NCBI GenBank assembly: GCA_947564735.1
Contig: CANOEC010000018.1
Coordinates: forward strand, 1 to 64,000
Direction of reading: 5' to 3'
Length of the DNA: 64,000 nt
Source: an uncultured Lachnospiraceae bacterium
GTDB taxonomy: Bacteria; Bacillota; Clostridia; Lachnospirales; Lachnospiraceae
Shown: positions 1 through 8,277 of the stretch, one piece after another
Position numbering within the stretch: position 1 is the first letter of the stretch
How the letters are laid out: every line of letters starts with the position of its first letter
The notes under the pieces: generated by a model
Seen by the model: only the letters and a program-made list of their open reading frames with translations
Databases searched by the model: none
Told to the model about the DNA's origin: nothing
Translations under genes and position numbers: made by a program

Positions 1-86
1 GGGGCTGGTTTTCAGCATGATTTGTGCGAATTATTTTTTCCTTTCAAAGCTGACCTGCAAACCTCCGATATCCATTGTCATGGTGA

Positions 87-1340
87 TTACTTTATCACGT
101 ACTTAGTGCCCCTTCCTCTGCCTTCAATTTTCACAACACCTTTTTTACCCATCTCTTTTAATAACTGTGTTGTCTTTGATTTTCCAAACTCGGCATAAGG
201 AGCAATCTCGCTAATTGATTTCAACATTGTCCTGCTCAAAATCTTATATATTTTTCTTTCGTCTTCCGTTAAATTCAGATTTTCCTCAAAAACCGGGAGT
301 ACAATCTTAATTGTATTTTCCGACACTTCAAAGTCCGGTTGTTTCAAGCCTCCTTCATAGAGTTGTTTTATCCGTGTAATTCCCGTACCGAATATTTCGA
401 CAAACCCCAGCCTATAAAATACATTTGCAAGATTTCTATTTCTTAAAACTGAAAGTTTCCCCGATAAATACTCATCTTCTGTTATTCCAGAAGGCAGTCC
501 TCCCGGAGAAATAATTTCTATTCTGTCGTCAAACATCGAAACTTTTATCTGTGACTCTACATCCCACACTCTATGAATCAACGCGTTTGCGATTGCTTCT
601 CTAAACGCGGTCTCCGGCATTTTTTCTACTTTTTTCCTATCGGCACCTTGTATTTCTTCGTATTGATAATAATCTTTGAATACCTCTAATGCTTTATCGT
701 ATGCTTCCAAAACAGAGATATTGTCAAATATTGCTCTTTTATGAATCACACTGATGTTTTCGCCGAACTTCACCATATCGATTCCCGGAAAATGATTTTT
801 ATCCGCCAAAATACCAGCCGCATTATTATATCCAATGGCGCTGTTATATAAATTCAGTGTTTTCAGAGTGTCCTGATTAAAAGTTTCAATCTGAATGCAT
901 TCTTTTAATTTTTGACATAGTGTATCAAATGTCAGCTCTTGCTCTTTACACGGTAATTCTTCAAATCTGATATTTTTCCCTTCCAAAATCAGTCTTGATA
1001 ACTCCAATGTGTCAACCTCTATTGTTGCAGTATCATTTCTCTTGTATGCTTTCGATTTATATAAATATGGCTTTTGAAACCCGCTTTTCACAGTCAGTTT
1101 TATCGTTCTATCATTATTTTGCAATTCCAGTGTATAATCAGGCTGTGGAGCAATGCTATCATTAATTTTGTTTTCAATATCTAAACACGCTTGTTTTACA
1201 TCCGACAGTCCCTTGATATTGCCATTGTCATCAATACCAAAAAATATTTCCCCACCATCGTAATTAGAAAAAGCGCTTACTGTTTTTAAAAATGTATTTG
1301 TAATCTTTTCTTTGAATTCCATTATTCTTGTTTCACGCAT
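87..1340 (-). CDS. AlbA_2 (Schlafen-type) ATP-binding transcriptional regulator
   Basis: A 417-residue protein of the widespread family annotated as AlbA_2-domain or ATP-dependent DNA helicase-related regulators. The N-terminal EFKE motif and the FSNYDGGEIFFGIDD stretch are the AlbA_2 nucleic-acid/nucleotide-binding signature (about residues 7-110). The middle carries the AFREAIANALIHR helix typical of the GHKL-like part, then GTGITRI, and the last 60 residues look like a winged helix. The start is set by AAGGAG eight bases upstream. It is monocistronic with its own promoter. Members of this family occur in accessory regions, and some have been tied to phage or stress responses; the exact role here is unknown. 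Degraded relatives lie at 12.4-13.0 kb. Confidence 0.8.
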   Translation of the reverse strand: MRETRIMEFKEKITNTFLKTVSAFSNYDGGEIFFGIDDNGNIKGLSDVKQACLDIENKINDSIAPQPDYTLELQNNDRTIKLTVKSGFQKPYLYKSKAYKRNDTATIEVDTLELSRLILEGKNIRFEELPCKEQELTFDTLCQKLKECIQIETFNQDTLKTLNLYNSAIGYNNAAGILADKNHFPGIDMVKFGENISVIHKRAIFDNISVLEAYDKALEVFKDYYQYEEIQGADRKKVEKMPETAFREAIANALIHRVWDVESQIKVSMFDDRIEIISPGGLPSGITEDEYLSGKLSVLRNRNLANVFYRLGFVEIFGTGITRIKQLYEGGLKQPDFEVSENTIKIVLPVFEENLNLTEDERKIYKILSRTMLKSISEIAPYAEFGKSKTTQLLKEMGKKGVVKIEGRGRGTKYVIK

Positions 1341-1373
1341 ACACTGTGCTCCTTTTCTAATTTTATTGCTTAC

Positions 1374-1402
1374 AGTATACCCGGAAACACGCGAAAAAAC
1401 AA
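1374..1402 (-). promoter_or_regulatory. Promoter of the AlbA_2 gene with an overlapping palindrome
   Basis: On the minus strand TTGTTT (1402-1397) and TATACT (1379-1374) are 17 bp apart, about 35 bp upstream of the AlbA_2 start codon. The inverted repeat CAATCG/CGATTG (1400-1405 and 1416-1421) overlaps and precedes the -35 box and could be an operator for autoregulation. That role is inference; the boxes are seen directly. Confidence 0.55.
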
Positions 1403-1443
1403 TCGTATTTTTTTGCGATTGATTTTTGCACGCCGCGCCATCA

Positions 1444-1486
1444 TAAAACGAGCTCCCAGTGGTGGAAGCACCGGGAGCCCGTTTTA
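1444..1486. terminator. Bidirectional terminator after the ammonium transporter
   Basis: A near-perfect 18-bp inverted repeat (1444-1461 with 1469-1486) has a 7-base loop, a GC-rich core (GCTCCC/GGGAGC) and A/T flanks on both sides. This is a classic bidirectional intrinsic terminator placed between the 3' end of the transporter gene and the promoter of the AlbA_2 gene. Confidence 0.85.
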
Positions 1487-1539
1487 TATATATACAAACT
1501 AAGGGATATAGGTATACGCTTATTTCATTATCTATCGGA

Positions 1540-3309
1540 TTATTCTACATCCTGCAATGCCGCAAAGTCTTCTTCGCCTGTACGGACCTTGACCACTCTA
1601 TCGACATTGTATACGAAAATCTTGCCGTCTCCGATATGACCTGTGTACAGCGCTTTCTTCGCCGCCTCTACAACATCCTCCACCGGAATCTTGCTGACTA
1701 CGACCTCTACCTTCACCTTCGGAAGCAGCGTCGCATCCATCTCAACGCCACGATACATCTCGCCGGCGCCTCTCTGGATACCGCAGCCCATGACCTGCGT
1801 CACCGTCATGCCCGTTACGCCCAGATCGTTCATTGCCTTCCGCAACTGGTCGTACCTTGAAAGCTTGGCAATAATCGCCACCTTATACATACCCGTCGCA
1901 GATGCCACCGGTACTTGCGCAACCTTGACCGCCGCTTCTTTCTGTACATCCGAAGCCGCCGCATAGTCATCTGTTCCAAGACTTGTATTTTCATTGATAT
2001 CCATCGCCATCGTGTTAGACACATCCATAATGCTGAAACCGGAATATGCGGACGCAAGACCATGCTCCATAATATCCAGTCCCACAATCTCCTCTTCTTC
2101 CGAGGCACGAAGACCAACAACCGCCTTGATGATTACAAAAGCAATCGTAATCGTTACCGCCGTCCAAGCCGCAACAGCGACAAACCCAATCAACTGTAAG
2201 CCAAGCAGCTTGAAACCGCCGCCGTAAAACAGACCTAAGATTTCATTACCGGACGCATCTGCAATGGCATATCCCGGCGCTGTGTTCGTGGCAAATAAGC
2301 CGACTGCAAGCGTTCCCCAGATACCGTTCAGGCAATGTACCGCAACCGCACCAACCGGGTCGTCAATACGCAGTTTATAATCCAAGAACCATACGCCAAA
2401 CACCACCAGCAGACCTGCAACAGCACCAATCACGATTGCGCCCAAGGCATCCGTCACATCGCAGGATGCCGTGATGGCAACAAGACCTGCCAAAGATGCA
2501 TTCAGACACATGGACACATCCGGTTTGCCATATTTTATCCATGTAAAAATCATGCATACTACCGTGGCAATCGCCGGGGCAATCGTCGTTGTCACAAAAA
2601 TAGAACCCAACTGCTCCAGACTCGTAGCTGCCGCACCGTTAAACCCGTACCAGCCCAGCCAAAGGATAAAAACGCCCAGCGCACCGATTGGAATATTATG
2701 TCCGGGAAAAGCGTTTACTTTCGTAATCTTTCCGTCCTTGTCTTTTGTAAATTTACCGATTCTTGGTCCAAGAATCTTCGCGCCAATCAACGCTGAAATA
2801 CCGCCCACCATATGTATAGCGCAGGAACCTGCAAAGTCGTGGAAGCCCATCTGGGACAACCAGCCGCCACCCCAGATCCAGTGTGCCTCAATGGGATAAA
2901 TCAACGCGGAAATCACTGCCGAATAGATACAGTAACTTAAGAATTTTGTTCTCTCCGCCATCGCACCGGATACAATCGTCGCCGTGGTCGCACAGAATAC
3001 CAGATTGAACACGAAATTTGACCAGTCAAAATCCGCATAACTCGTAAAGATATCAAATCCCGGCTTGCCAATCAGACCAACCATATCCTCACCGAACAAT
3101 AGTCCAAAACCAATCAGGATAAATACCACCGTACCGATACAGAAATCCATCAGGTTTTTCATAATGATGTTGCCCGCGTTCTTTGCTCTGGTAAACCCTG
3201 TCTCAACCATTGCGAATCCCGCCTGCATCCAGAAGACCAGCGCAGCGCCAATCAAAAACCAGACGCCGAAAATCTGTCCGTTTAAAACCTCCATAATCTC
3301 CTCTGTCAT
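1540..3309 (-). CDS. amt: Ammonium transporter with C-terminal P-II domain (Amt-GlnB fusion)
   Basis: Ammonium channel of the Amt/Mep/Rh family, 589 residues against about 400-450 for a stand-alone Amt. Residues 1 to about 410 form the membrane part (WFLIGAALVFWMQAGFAMVETG, then GGGWL, HMVGG and the conserved VHCLNGIWGTL). A hydrophilic linker follows. From about residue 474 there is a complete P-II signal protein (MYKVAIIAKL to VYNVDRVVKVRTGE), including the T-loop with the usually uridylylated tyrosine near residue 519 (EMYRG). The start follows GAGGAGGAGA. P-II proteins normally plug Amt channels from the cytoplasm according to 2-oxoglutarate and ATP; here plug and channel are one chain. 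The gene is monocistronic. Confidence 0.93.
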   Translation of the reverse strand: MTEEIMEVLNGQIFGVWFLIGAALVFWMQAGFAMVETGFTRAKNAGNIIMKNLMDFCIGTVVFILIGFGLLFGEDMVGLIGKPGFDIFTSYADFDWSNFVFNLVFCATTATIVSGAMAERTKFLSYCIYSAVISALIYPIEAHWIWGGGWLSQMGFHDFAGSCAIHMVGGISALIGAKILGPRIGKFTKDKDGKITKVNAFPGHNIPIGALGVFILWLGWYGFNGAAATSLEQLGSIFVTTTIAPAIATVVCMIFTWIKYGKPDVSMCLNASLAGLVAITASCDVTDALGAIVIGAVAGLLVVFGVWFLDYKLRIDDPVGAVAVHCLNGIWGTLAVGLFATNTAPGYAIADASGNEILGLFYGGGFKLLGLQLIGFVAVAAWTAVTITIAFVIIKAVVGLRASEEEEIVGLDIMEHGLASAYSGFSIMDVSNTMAMDINENTSLGTDDYAAASDVQKEAAVKVAQVPVASATGMYKVAIIAKLSRYDQLRKAMNDLGVTGMTVTQVMGCGIQRGAGEMYRGVEMDATLLPKVKVEVVVSKIPVEDVVEAAKKALYTGHIGDGKIFVYNVDRVVKVRTGEEDFAALQDVE

Positions 3310-3523
3310 AGATAAATCTCCTCCTCACCTTTTGACATACCACAAGAAAATCGCTTCGCGATTATCTTGATCTCCTAATTACATAAAAAAACGGATACAA
3401 TGGTCTTCTCTTCCACAAGCTCCATTGCTCCGCATTCTCTGAAATCAAGTCGTATGTCCATTTATTTTATAAAAAGCGCAGGCAGCCGTTTCCACAAGCC
3501 CGTCTTTTTATGCAAAAGAAAAA
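3310..3523. other. Intergenic leader upstream of the ammonium transporter
   Basis: No credible gene is seen in this stretch. It holds the transporter's ribosome site and a small perfect hairpin, AATCGC-TTC-GCGATT (3349-3363), in the transcribed leader on the minus strand. I see no convincing sigma-70 promoter. Confidence 0.4.
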
Positions 3524-3549
3524 GACGCTTCGTATCTTCCCGAAGCGCC
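3524..3549 (-). terminator. Terminator after the lipoprotein gene
   Basis: GACGCTTCG (3524-3532) pairs with CGAAGCGCC (3541-3549) around an 8-base loop, and on the minus strand the stem is followed by a CTTTTTC tract. It lies about 115 bp past the lipoprotein stop codon. Confidence 0.75.
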
Positions 3550-3665
3550 TTTGCTTTTACGAACTGAATTGTAGCACCATATTGATTAGGTGTCAATAAG
3601 TATTTTGAAAATTTTGTCAAAAAATTGTCAAGCCTCCAAACCGTTTCTGCACGGCATGTCTTGTC

Positions 3666-4289
3666 CTAATACGGCTCAAATGCCCCCATCAGCGTATCCA
3701 CATCCTCCTCATGTCCCGGCGTATAAGATACGATAAAATAAATTACCCGGTTGTCCTTTTTTGCAATATAATAGCTCTGGTTCATTTTCGCTACGCCGTA
3801 ATCCATCGTCGCAGTGTACTTGTCGCAATCCAGACTTCCTACCTTTGCGCTTTCCGCATCTGTCCATGTAATAGGCACACCCGAAAACAGCGTTTCCATC
3901 TGCGACTGTACCGCTTCCATATATTTATCCGTTGAAAGTGTGGTTTTCTCCGCTGCCAGACTGAGGTTCGGGTCCCCTGCACCATTATCATCCGGAAGGT
4001 AAGTCATGAGTTCATAGACCGTCGTCAGTTCCGTATAGTCAATCACTTTCTTGCCATTCTCTTCGTAAGCCGCCTCAACATAATCCTGCCCTGCTGAAAT
4101 AAAGCTGTCCAATTCTTCCTGTGTCGCAACAACATATCCCTCTGGCGCATTGAAACGGATTCCCATCCATTCGCTCTCAAAACCAGTGTCCGTCAGTGTT
4201 CCTTTGCTGTACTTTGCGCTGCCTCCACATGCCGTTACCGACAACAGTGTAAGTATCGCCAAGACAACCACTCCAATTCTTTTGTTCAT
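3666..4289 (-). CDS. Secreted lipoprotein of unknown function
   Basis: About 207 residues. The N-terminus MNKRIGVVVLAILTLLSVTACGG is a lipoprotein signal peptide with lipobox SVTAC, so the mature protein should be lipid-anchored outside the membrane. The start at 4289 is preferred over longer in-frame extensions because a GGGGAAG ribosome site lies about 6 bases upstream and the signal peptide begins there. The mature part has no motif I recognise; the C-terminal half (MNQSYYIAKKDNRVIYFIVSYTP) resembles small alpha/beta domains of secreted Firmicutes proteins with no known function. It ends in front of a good terminator. Confidence 0.75.
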   Translation of the reverse strand: MNKRIGVVVLAILTLLSVTACGGSAKYSKGTLTDTGFESEWMGIRFNAPEGYVVATQEELDSFISAGQDYVEAAYEENGKKVIDYTELTTVYELMTYLPDDNGAGDPNLSLAAEKTTLSTDKYMEAVQSQMETLFSGVPITWTDAESAKVGSLDCDKYTATMDYGVAKMNQSYYIAKKDNRVIYFIVSYTPGHEEDVDTLMGAFEPY

Positions 4290-4414
4290 CACTTTCTTCC
4301 CCTTTCTCATTACACATGACCATTCATGTAACCGCTTATGCACAGTTCGTAAGCTAATGGCTATTATACAGGGTATTATAGCGTCGGTCAATCGGGGAAT
4401 GGCTGCAATCACCG

Positions 4415-5059
4415 TCACAGCATCAAGTTCCATCCACCAAACAAAAACTTTAACAGGTTTATCTTAACCAGAATCAAGAAAAGTATCAGTGATAATATGC
4501 ATACAGATAGATATCGCTTCTTTCTGATAACCACTAAAATGATGATCCAGCACAAATAGACGGCTTGTAACAATAAATCTGATTCGCAGGAAACATACGC
4601 TTCCGAAGCGATGACTGCAATTGGTATTGCTGCACAAAAATCAGCAAACAGCCCTTCACCATGCGCAAACCACACAACAAAACCACATAGCGGAGTGAGC
4701 AGGGCGCATAAGCTCCAGAAAATAATCTGCCGCTTCGGGAAAAAATGCAGGAAATAAATCGTATAAATGTAATATGTAAAAAGCATTGAACCAAAAAAGG
4801 CAAACACGCGGGTTGCCGCCAAACCGGGCGTTCTGGCATAGACTGCCAGAAGCGTAGCAACAAACACCCAGATACCGAGTCTCCCGCCAATACCATCAAA
4901 AATTTGATTTACCCTAGGATTATCTACCAGTTTTGCCAGTATGCCTAATATCATACCAATGATAATCGCCAGAAGCACTGAAAAAAACTTTTGCTTTAAA
5001 CTTGTTTTCTCTGCATTTCTTATAGGTTTTCGCTTTTTTAACTCATGTGGTGCTCTCAT
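4415..5059 (-). CDS. Polytopic membrane protein, DUF6518-like
   Basis: A small integral membrane protein of about 214 residues. After a basic N-terminus of about 20 residues there are six or seven hydrophobic segments, among them FFSVLLAIIIGMILGILAKL, IWVFVATLLAVYA and the very hydrophobic C-terminal YLSVCILSLILFLILV. Start 5059 is preferred because GGAAGG lies just upstream. The layout recalls the DUF6518 family of unknown function, but that match is from memory and weak. It lies 34 bp downstream of the next gene on the same strand and is probably cotranscribed with it. Confidence 0.6.
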   Translation of the reverse strand: MRAPHELKKRKPIRNAEKTSLKQKFFSVLLAIIIGMILGILAKLVDNPRVNQIFDGIGGRLGIWVFVATLLAVYARTPGLAATRVFAFFGSMLFTYYIYTIYFLHFFPKRQIIFWSLCALLTPLCGFVVWFAHGEGLFADFCAAIPIAVIASEAYVSCESDLLLQAVYLCWIIILVVIRKKRYLSVCILSLILFLILVKINLLKFLFGGWNLML

Positions 5060-5093
5060 GGTTTTCCTTCCGGTGTTTTTCATTTCGGGGCAT

Positions 5094-5708
5094 CTACCTT
5101 CTTTTATCTCCCCTGCTTATGGTATCTTGAAGAAACTTGTTATAGAGTTCATCCTCACTAAGTGTATTATCCTCTTCAATCAGTGTCGTTAAATCAACTT
5201 TCCCTTCCAGATACCTATCCCAAAACTCCTCATGCTTCAGATATGCCCTGTAACGAAAGACAAAATGACCTGCTGCTTTATCTTCATAATTATCAAACAG
5301 CTTATCACATCTCTCCATCTCCTCAGCCGAGAGGGTTTTACTCCATAAAGCATGCCTGCCGGGACGGTTGTCGTTCACATCGACGCAGCTAACCTCTCCC
5401 GTATCCATATGAAAATAAAACGAAACGCCATTGGAAAGAGACGCCACTTCAATCTCCGTTACCTTTGTCTCTCCGTCCAAAGAAGCTGACTGCCCTACTC
5501 CAAGAAGCGCCTTACTCGAACCGCCAAGCCTCTCATATGCTTCCTGCGTCGAAATCCCGGAATCCTTAGCGCTTACACTCTGGACATCCTCATAAAGCTG
5601 TTCTGCCGCATTTCTCTGATAATTCGTTTTGTTCCGAACATGGTTCTGCTTATCTGTCTGCTGTATACTCTTGTAAGTGCGCAAACCATTACCGATAATT
5701 GTACTCAT
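5094..5708 (-). CDS. Unknown soluble protein of about 204 residues
   Basis: Not a family I can name. It is hydrophilic with no signal peptide. The N-terminal third is rich in Q, N and K (YKSIQQTDKQNHVRNKTNYQRN). A central part with SNGVSFYFHMDTGEVSCVDVND looks like a compact beta domain, and the C-terminus is acidic and helical. Start 5708 is chosen because AGGAGGG lies 9-10 bases upstream; an in-frame start 30 bases earlier lacks a ribosome site. It is the first long gene downstream of the duplicated leader at about 5.9-6.0 kb, from which it is probably transcribed. Confidence 0.55.
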   Translation of the reverse strand: MSTIIGNGLRTYKSIQQTDKQNHVRNKTNYQRNAAEQLYEDVQSVSAKDSGISTQEAYERLGGSSKALLGVGQSASLDGETKVTEIEVASLSNGVSFYFHMDTGEVSCVDVNDNRPGRHALWSKTLSAEEMERCDKLFDNYEDKAAGHFVFRYRAYLKHEEFWDRYLEGKVDLTTLIEEDNTLSEDELYNKFLQDTISRGDKRR

Positions 5709-5886
5709 AAATACATAGCCCTCCTTTTCATATTGCATGTTGTACTATTGCAAAGGATAAAGGCTCCATATGATTCCTCCGTCAATCAGAATCATCATGC
5801 TCTCCTATCGGTCCAAGCATTATCATTTAAATACAATATTCATACCACCTATTATCCTTTTGCAGATATCCCTTCGTATTCCTTCA

Positions 5887-5976
5887 TTATCCCTCCTCCC
5901 TGATTGAACAAAATGTTAAAATAAAAAAGTTGTAACTAATCGGCGTTCTCATCTCCTTCCTAATGCATTTGCCCAT
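5887..5976 (-). CDS. 29-codon small ORF in duplicated leader (copy B)
   Basis: Encodes a 29-residue peptide with a basic N-terminus and hydrophobic tail. Both this ORF and the 29-codon ORF at 10225-10314 have the pattern M-x-K-x-x-R-x-x-M-R-T, and the nucleotide similarity extends upstream. Its last codons contain GGGAGGAGGG, a strong Shine-Dalgarno for the ATG that overlaps its stop (TAATG). In this copy that downstream frame is only 11 codons long, whereas in copy A it is a secreted protein. Whether the peptide is a product or only a translational coupling device is not decidable from sequence. Confidence 0.4.
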   Translation of the reverse strand: MGKCIRKEMRTPISYNFFILTFCSIREEG

Positions 5977-6006
5977 ATGCTTAATGCCAACTTTCCATAT
6001 ACATAC

Positions 6007-6019
6007 TATGTACTACATA
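6007..6019. promoter_or_regulatory. Palindrome TATGTA-C-TACATA in leader B
   Basis: A perfect 6+1+6 inverted repeat lies about 29 bp downstream of the -10 box of the leader-B promoter. It contains TACTACA, the half-site known from staphylococcal BlaI/MecI operators, but differs from the two operators of the local BlaI-like gene. A repressor site is an inference. Confidence 0.35.
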
Positions 6020-6047
6020 TTTTTCTTGTTTATTTTTTGCCTCTTTT

Positions 6048-6076
6048 ATTATATCATCTATATTCTGCTTTCACAA
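6048..6076 (-). promoter_or_regulatory. Promoter of leader B
   Basis: Minus strand TTGTGA (6076-6071) and TATAAT (6053-6048) with 17 bp between them. Transcription would start near 6041, run through the conserved leader and the 29-codon ORF, and continue to the genes at 5708 and 5059. A further 12-bp hairpin (6082-6093 with 6099-6110) lies just upstream. Confidence 0.6.
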
Positions 6077-6130
6077 ATCACGCTAGCATTTTAACTAATA
6101 AAATGCCAGCATCTTTTCTTTAAATAAATA

Positions 6131-6182
6131 GCAAAAATCGAGGATAAAATTCGATTCTGCTTGTTTTTTCCTCGATTTTTGC
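6131..6182 (-). terminator. Terminator of the ABC transporter operon
   Basis: A 13-bp perfect inverted repeat, GCAAAAATCGAGG with CCTCGATTTTTGC (6131-6143 and 6170-6182), has a 26-base loop and U-rich sequence on both strands. It closes the minus-strand operon that starts near 10.4 kb, 40 bp past the last stop codon. Confidence 0.65.
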
Positions 6183-6221
6183 ATGAAATTAGTATTGGCA
6201 TCTGTCAGCTATACGCCTGCT

Positions 6222-6749
6222 TTACCCGGCAAGATAAGAATACAGCTTTTCATCCACTATCACTTGTGGATATGGATCGGATATATCTGGAATATTCTTA
6301 AGAATAACAGTTACAACACCTGCGTCATTCGTCTCACAAACTTCTGTCGTAAAACATTTGCCCGGCGCCTCGTCCTGCTGTGTGTTCGGATAACTCGTCC
6401 ACATTCTAATAGCATCTAAATCGTGGTCATATATCAGAATTTTAGCACATAGCTTCCCATCTATTATATTCACAATCCGCAAAACTCCCCTTTCCCTGTT
6501 ATGTGCCTTGTTCAAAAAAGATACTATTTTATCATCTGGTGAATCCATAATCTGTGATACATCAATATAACCTTTTTCTTTTAAGTCATCCATTGAAGTA
6601 CTGACATCTAATTTCAATAACTCATTCCTTGCATCTTCTCCTGTATATCCATTTCCTGCTACAATAATTACAATAAGCACAGCTATTGCACAGATACCCA
6701 AAATACAGAGCCATCGATTAAAACTTAACTTTTTCATTTTTTTAATCAT
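6222..6749 (-). CDS. Membrane-anchored protein of unknown function
   Basis: 175 residues. One N-terminal membrane segment (WLCILGICAIAVLIVIIVAG, about residues 13-32) after a basic stretch predicts an anchored, mostly extracytoplasmic protein. The outer part is acidic, contains two cysteines and has no motif I recognise. It is the last gene of the minus-strand operon with the ABC transporter and ends just before a terminator. AAGGGAG lies close to the first ATG; the second ATG four codons later is a possible alternative. By position it may be an accessory or immunity-type protein of the system; that is inference. Confidence 0.6.
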   Translation of the reverse strand: MIKKMKKLSFNRWLCILGICAIAVLIVIIVAGNGYTGEDARNELLKLDVSTSMDDLKEKGYIDVSQIMDSPDDKIVSFLNKAHNRERGVLRIVNIIDGKLCAKILIYDHDLDAIRMWTSYPNTQQDEAPGKCFTTEVCETNDAGVVTVILKNIPDISDPYPQVIVDEKLYSYLAG

Positions 6750-6815
6750 GCTCCCTTCTCAGCCTGCGATGTTTGGGACTGATGCCAACGACGTCTGCAC
6801 AAACTCCTCGTGCTC

Positions 6816-6959
6816 CTACGCTTGTGTCTTATAGTTCTTTACCCTGTCTTTAAATAATGTTTCATCCATATCATAGTTCCCTAAGATTCCTGTTATCCTA
6901 AAGATACCACAATCTGTAAACAGAAGCGATTGCAAGGGCGCTGGTAAAGCATCAATCAT
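6816..6959 (-). CDS. 47-codon small ORF coupled to the ABC ATPase
   Basis: A small frame begins 10 bp after the ATPase stop codon. The ATPase stop lies inside its ribosome site (TAAAGGATATGGAATG), which favours translational coupling. The peptide begins MIDALPAPLQ and ends KNYKTQA, has one cysteine (residue 17), a moderately hydrophobic first half and a charged C-terminal helix. No family is recognised. The good Shine-Dalgarno and tight spacing argue for expression, but chance cannot be excluded for 47 codons. Confidence 0.4.
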   Translation of the reverse strand: MIDALPAPLQSLLFTDCGIFRITGILGNYDMDETLFKDRVKNYKTQA

Positions 6960-6969
6960 TCCATATCCT

Positions 6970-7611
6970 TTATACTTTTAACCGCAATGCATGTTCGTCA
7001 ATCTCATAGACTTCCGTACACAAATCTTCAATATCCTCATGATTATGCGAAGTCATAAGAATTGTAACTCCCTCTTTTTCATTCAATTTCTTTAACAATG
7101 CTCTCATTTCAACAACCGTTTCAGCATCTATTGCGTTCATCGGTTCATCCAAAATCAGCAAATCCGGCTTTTCCATAATTGCCTGTGCAAGTGCAAGCCG
7201 TTGCTTCATACCCAAGGAATACTTCCCAACCTTCACCTTTAATGCCGGATCCAGCCCCACCCTTCTCATAACATTTTCCAGTTCATCTCTGCCCACCACG
7301 TTCCTGACTTTTGCAATGATACTTAAATTCTCAATACCCGAACATTGCGGAAGGAATCCGGCGCAATCTAAAATTACCCCAATATTCTGTGGAAACTTAC
7401 CATCTTCAACGTCATTGCCATCAACTTTTATGACGCCTTCATCCGGCAGGACTAACCCACAAATCATTTTAAGCAGGACGCTCTTACCCGTTCCGTTTTT
7501 ACCAACTATACCACAGACAGCGCCCTTATTCACATCGAAATCTGCACACTCAAACAACATATTTTTCCTGTATGCTTTTGATAATCCTCTAATCTCAACC
7601 ATCTTTCCCAT
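6970..7611 (-). CDS. ABC transporter ATP-binding protein
   Basis: 213 residues, a complete single nucleotide-binding domain: Walker A GKNGTGKS (about residues 38-45), signature YSLGMKQRL, Walker B LLILDEP, and the switch histidine in MTSHNHED. Of the family seen with ABC-2 type permeases for export of, or resistance to, peptides and other substrates. Its start overlaps the stop of the upstream permease gene (TAAATG), so it is translationally coupled to the three membrane proteins encoded just before it. Likely energises a transporter built from those proteins. Confidence 0.9.
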   Translation of the reverse strand: MGKMVEIRGLSKAYRKNMLFECADFDVNKGAVCGIVGKNGTGKSVLLKMICGLVLPDEGVIKVDGNDVEDGKFPQNIGVILDCAGFLPQCSGIENLSIIAKVRNVVGRDELENVMRRVGLDPALKVKVGKYSLGMKQRLALAQAIMEKPDLLILDEPMNAIDAETVVEMRALLKKLNEKEGVTILMTSHNHEDIEDLCTEVYEIDEHALRLKV

Positions 7612-8277
7612 TTATGCTTCTCCTTGTACTCTATCATAAAAATTTGCACCTGCTTGATTCATCACTATGATAAACAGTACCCCATTTAATGCTAAACCGG
7701 ACATCAGACTTATCTGTAAATTTTTTGTGATACCTCCCACTGTAAATCCCAATAACAGACGCATTCCCAAGACAACCAGAAAACTAATTTCCGCCTTTTG
7801 GAACATACAATATAACAGATATATGAGCAGACATAAATTAAGCGCTCCTACGGTTTCGTTCAAAAAAATTTCCCACAATTCCTTCTGTCCAAAGCACCAA
7901 AGCACATCGCTAAATCTTGCGCCATTTTGACAAAACATCACTGCAAAACTCAAAAATTGTACCCCGAAATAAACTGCGGTGCCCATTATGCATTTACCGT
8001 ACTGCCTTATAAACATTTTTTTATAATTGCGTTCCCTAATAAAAAGATACAGCATGAAACTCTGTTCGAGCCAAAGCATTTTCCATAAGATATAAAGCCA
8101 TATAACGATTCGCATAGCAATCCAGTGAATACATACCGTATCAAATTTATCAAAATCCACTGTCCATGCGGATAATAATTCAACAAAATTATTTTTCTGA
8201 CCCAGTATCGTTTCTGAATACAGCCATAACGACACATTGAGAACGACAAAGCAGCATATACATTTAATTATCCTCAT
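7612..8277 (-). CDS. ABC-2-like membrane protein 3
   Basis: About 222 residues with six hydrophobic segments (for example IIKCICCFVVLNVSLWLY and IVIWLYILWKMLWL). Start 8277 has AAGGA about eight bases upstream and overlaps the previous gene by 14 bp; an in-frame upstream ATG has no ribosome site. No sequence motif beyond the membrane topology. Position between two more membrane proteins and the ATPase indicates a permease subunit of the same exporter. Confidence 0.65.
   Translation of the reverse strand: MRIIKCICCFVVLNVSLWLYSETILGQKNNFVELLSAWTVDFDKFDTVCIHWIAMRIVIWLYILWKMLWLEQSFMLYLFIRERNYKKMFIRQYGKCIMGTAVYFGVQFLSFAVMFCQNGARFSDVLWCFGQKELWEIFLNETVGALNLCLLIYLLYCMFQKAEISFLVVLGMRLLLGFTVGGITKNLQISLMSGLALNGVLFIIVMNQAGANFYDRVQGEA

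Noticed and set aside
1-86. Possible gene end at the left edge
   Set aside because: Short frames exist on the minus strand but there is too little sequence and no ribosome site or motif to support a call.
2335-2796. Open frame of 153 codons on the plus strand inside the ammonium transporter gene
   Set aside because: It is antisense to a strongly conserved membrane protein, has no ribosome site, and its composition is typical of a shadow frame. The same reasoning removed the other long antisense frames in aguA, the VIT/VWA gene and the ABC genes.
6082-6110. Hairpin GCTAGCATTTTA/TAAAATGCCAGC as a terminator
   Set aside because: A 12-bp stem with one wobble pair, but no clear U-tract directly after it on either strand; the better terminator is at 6131-6182.
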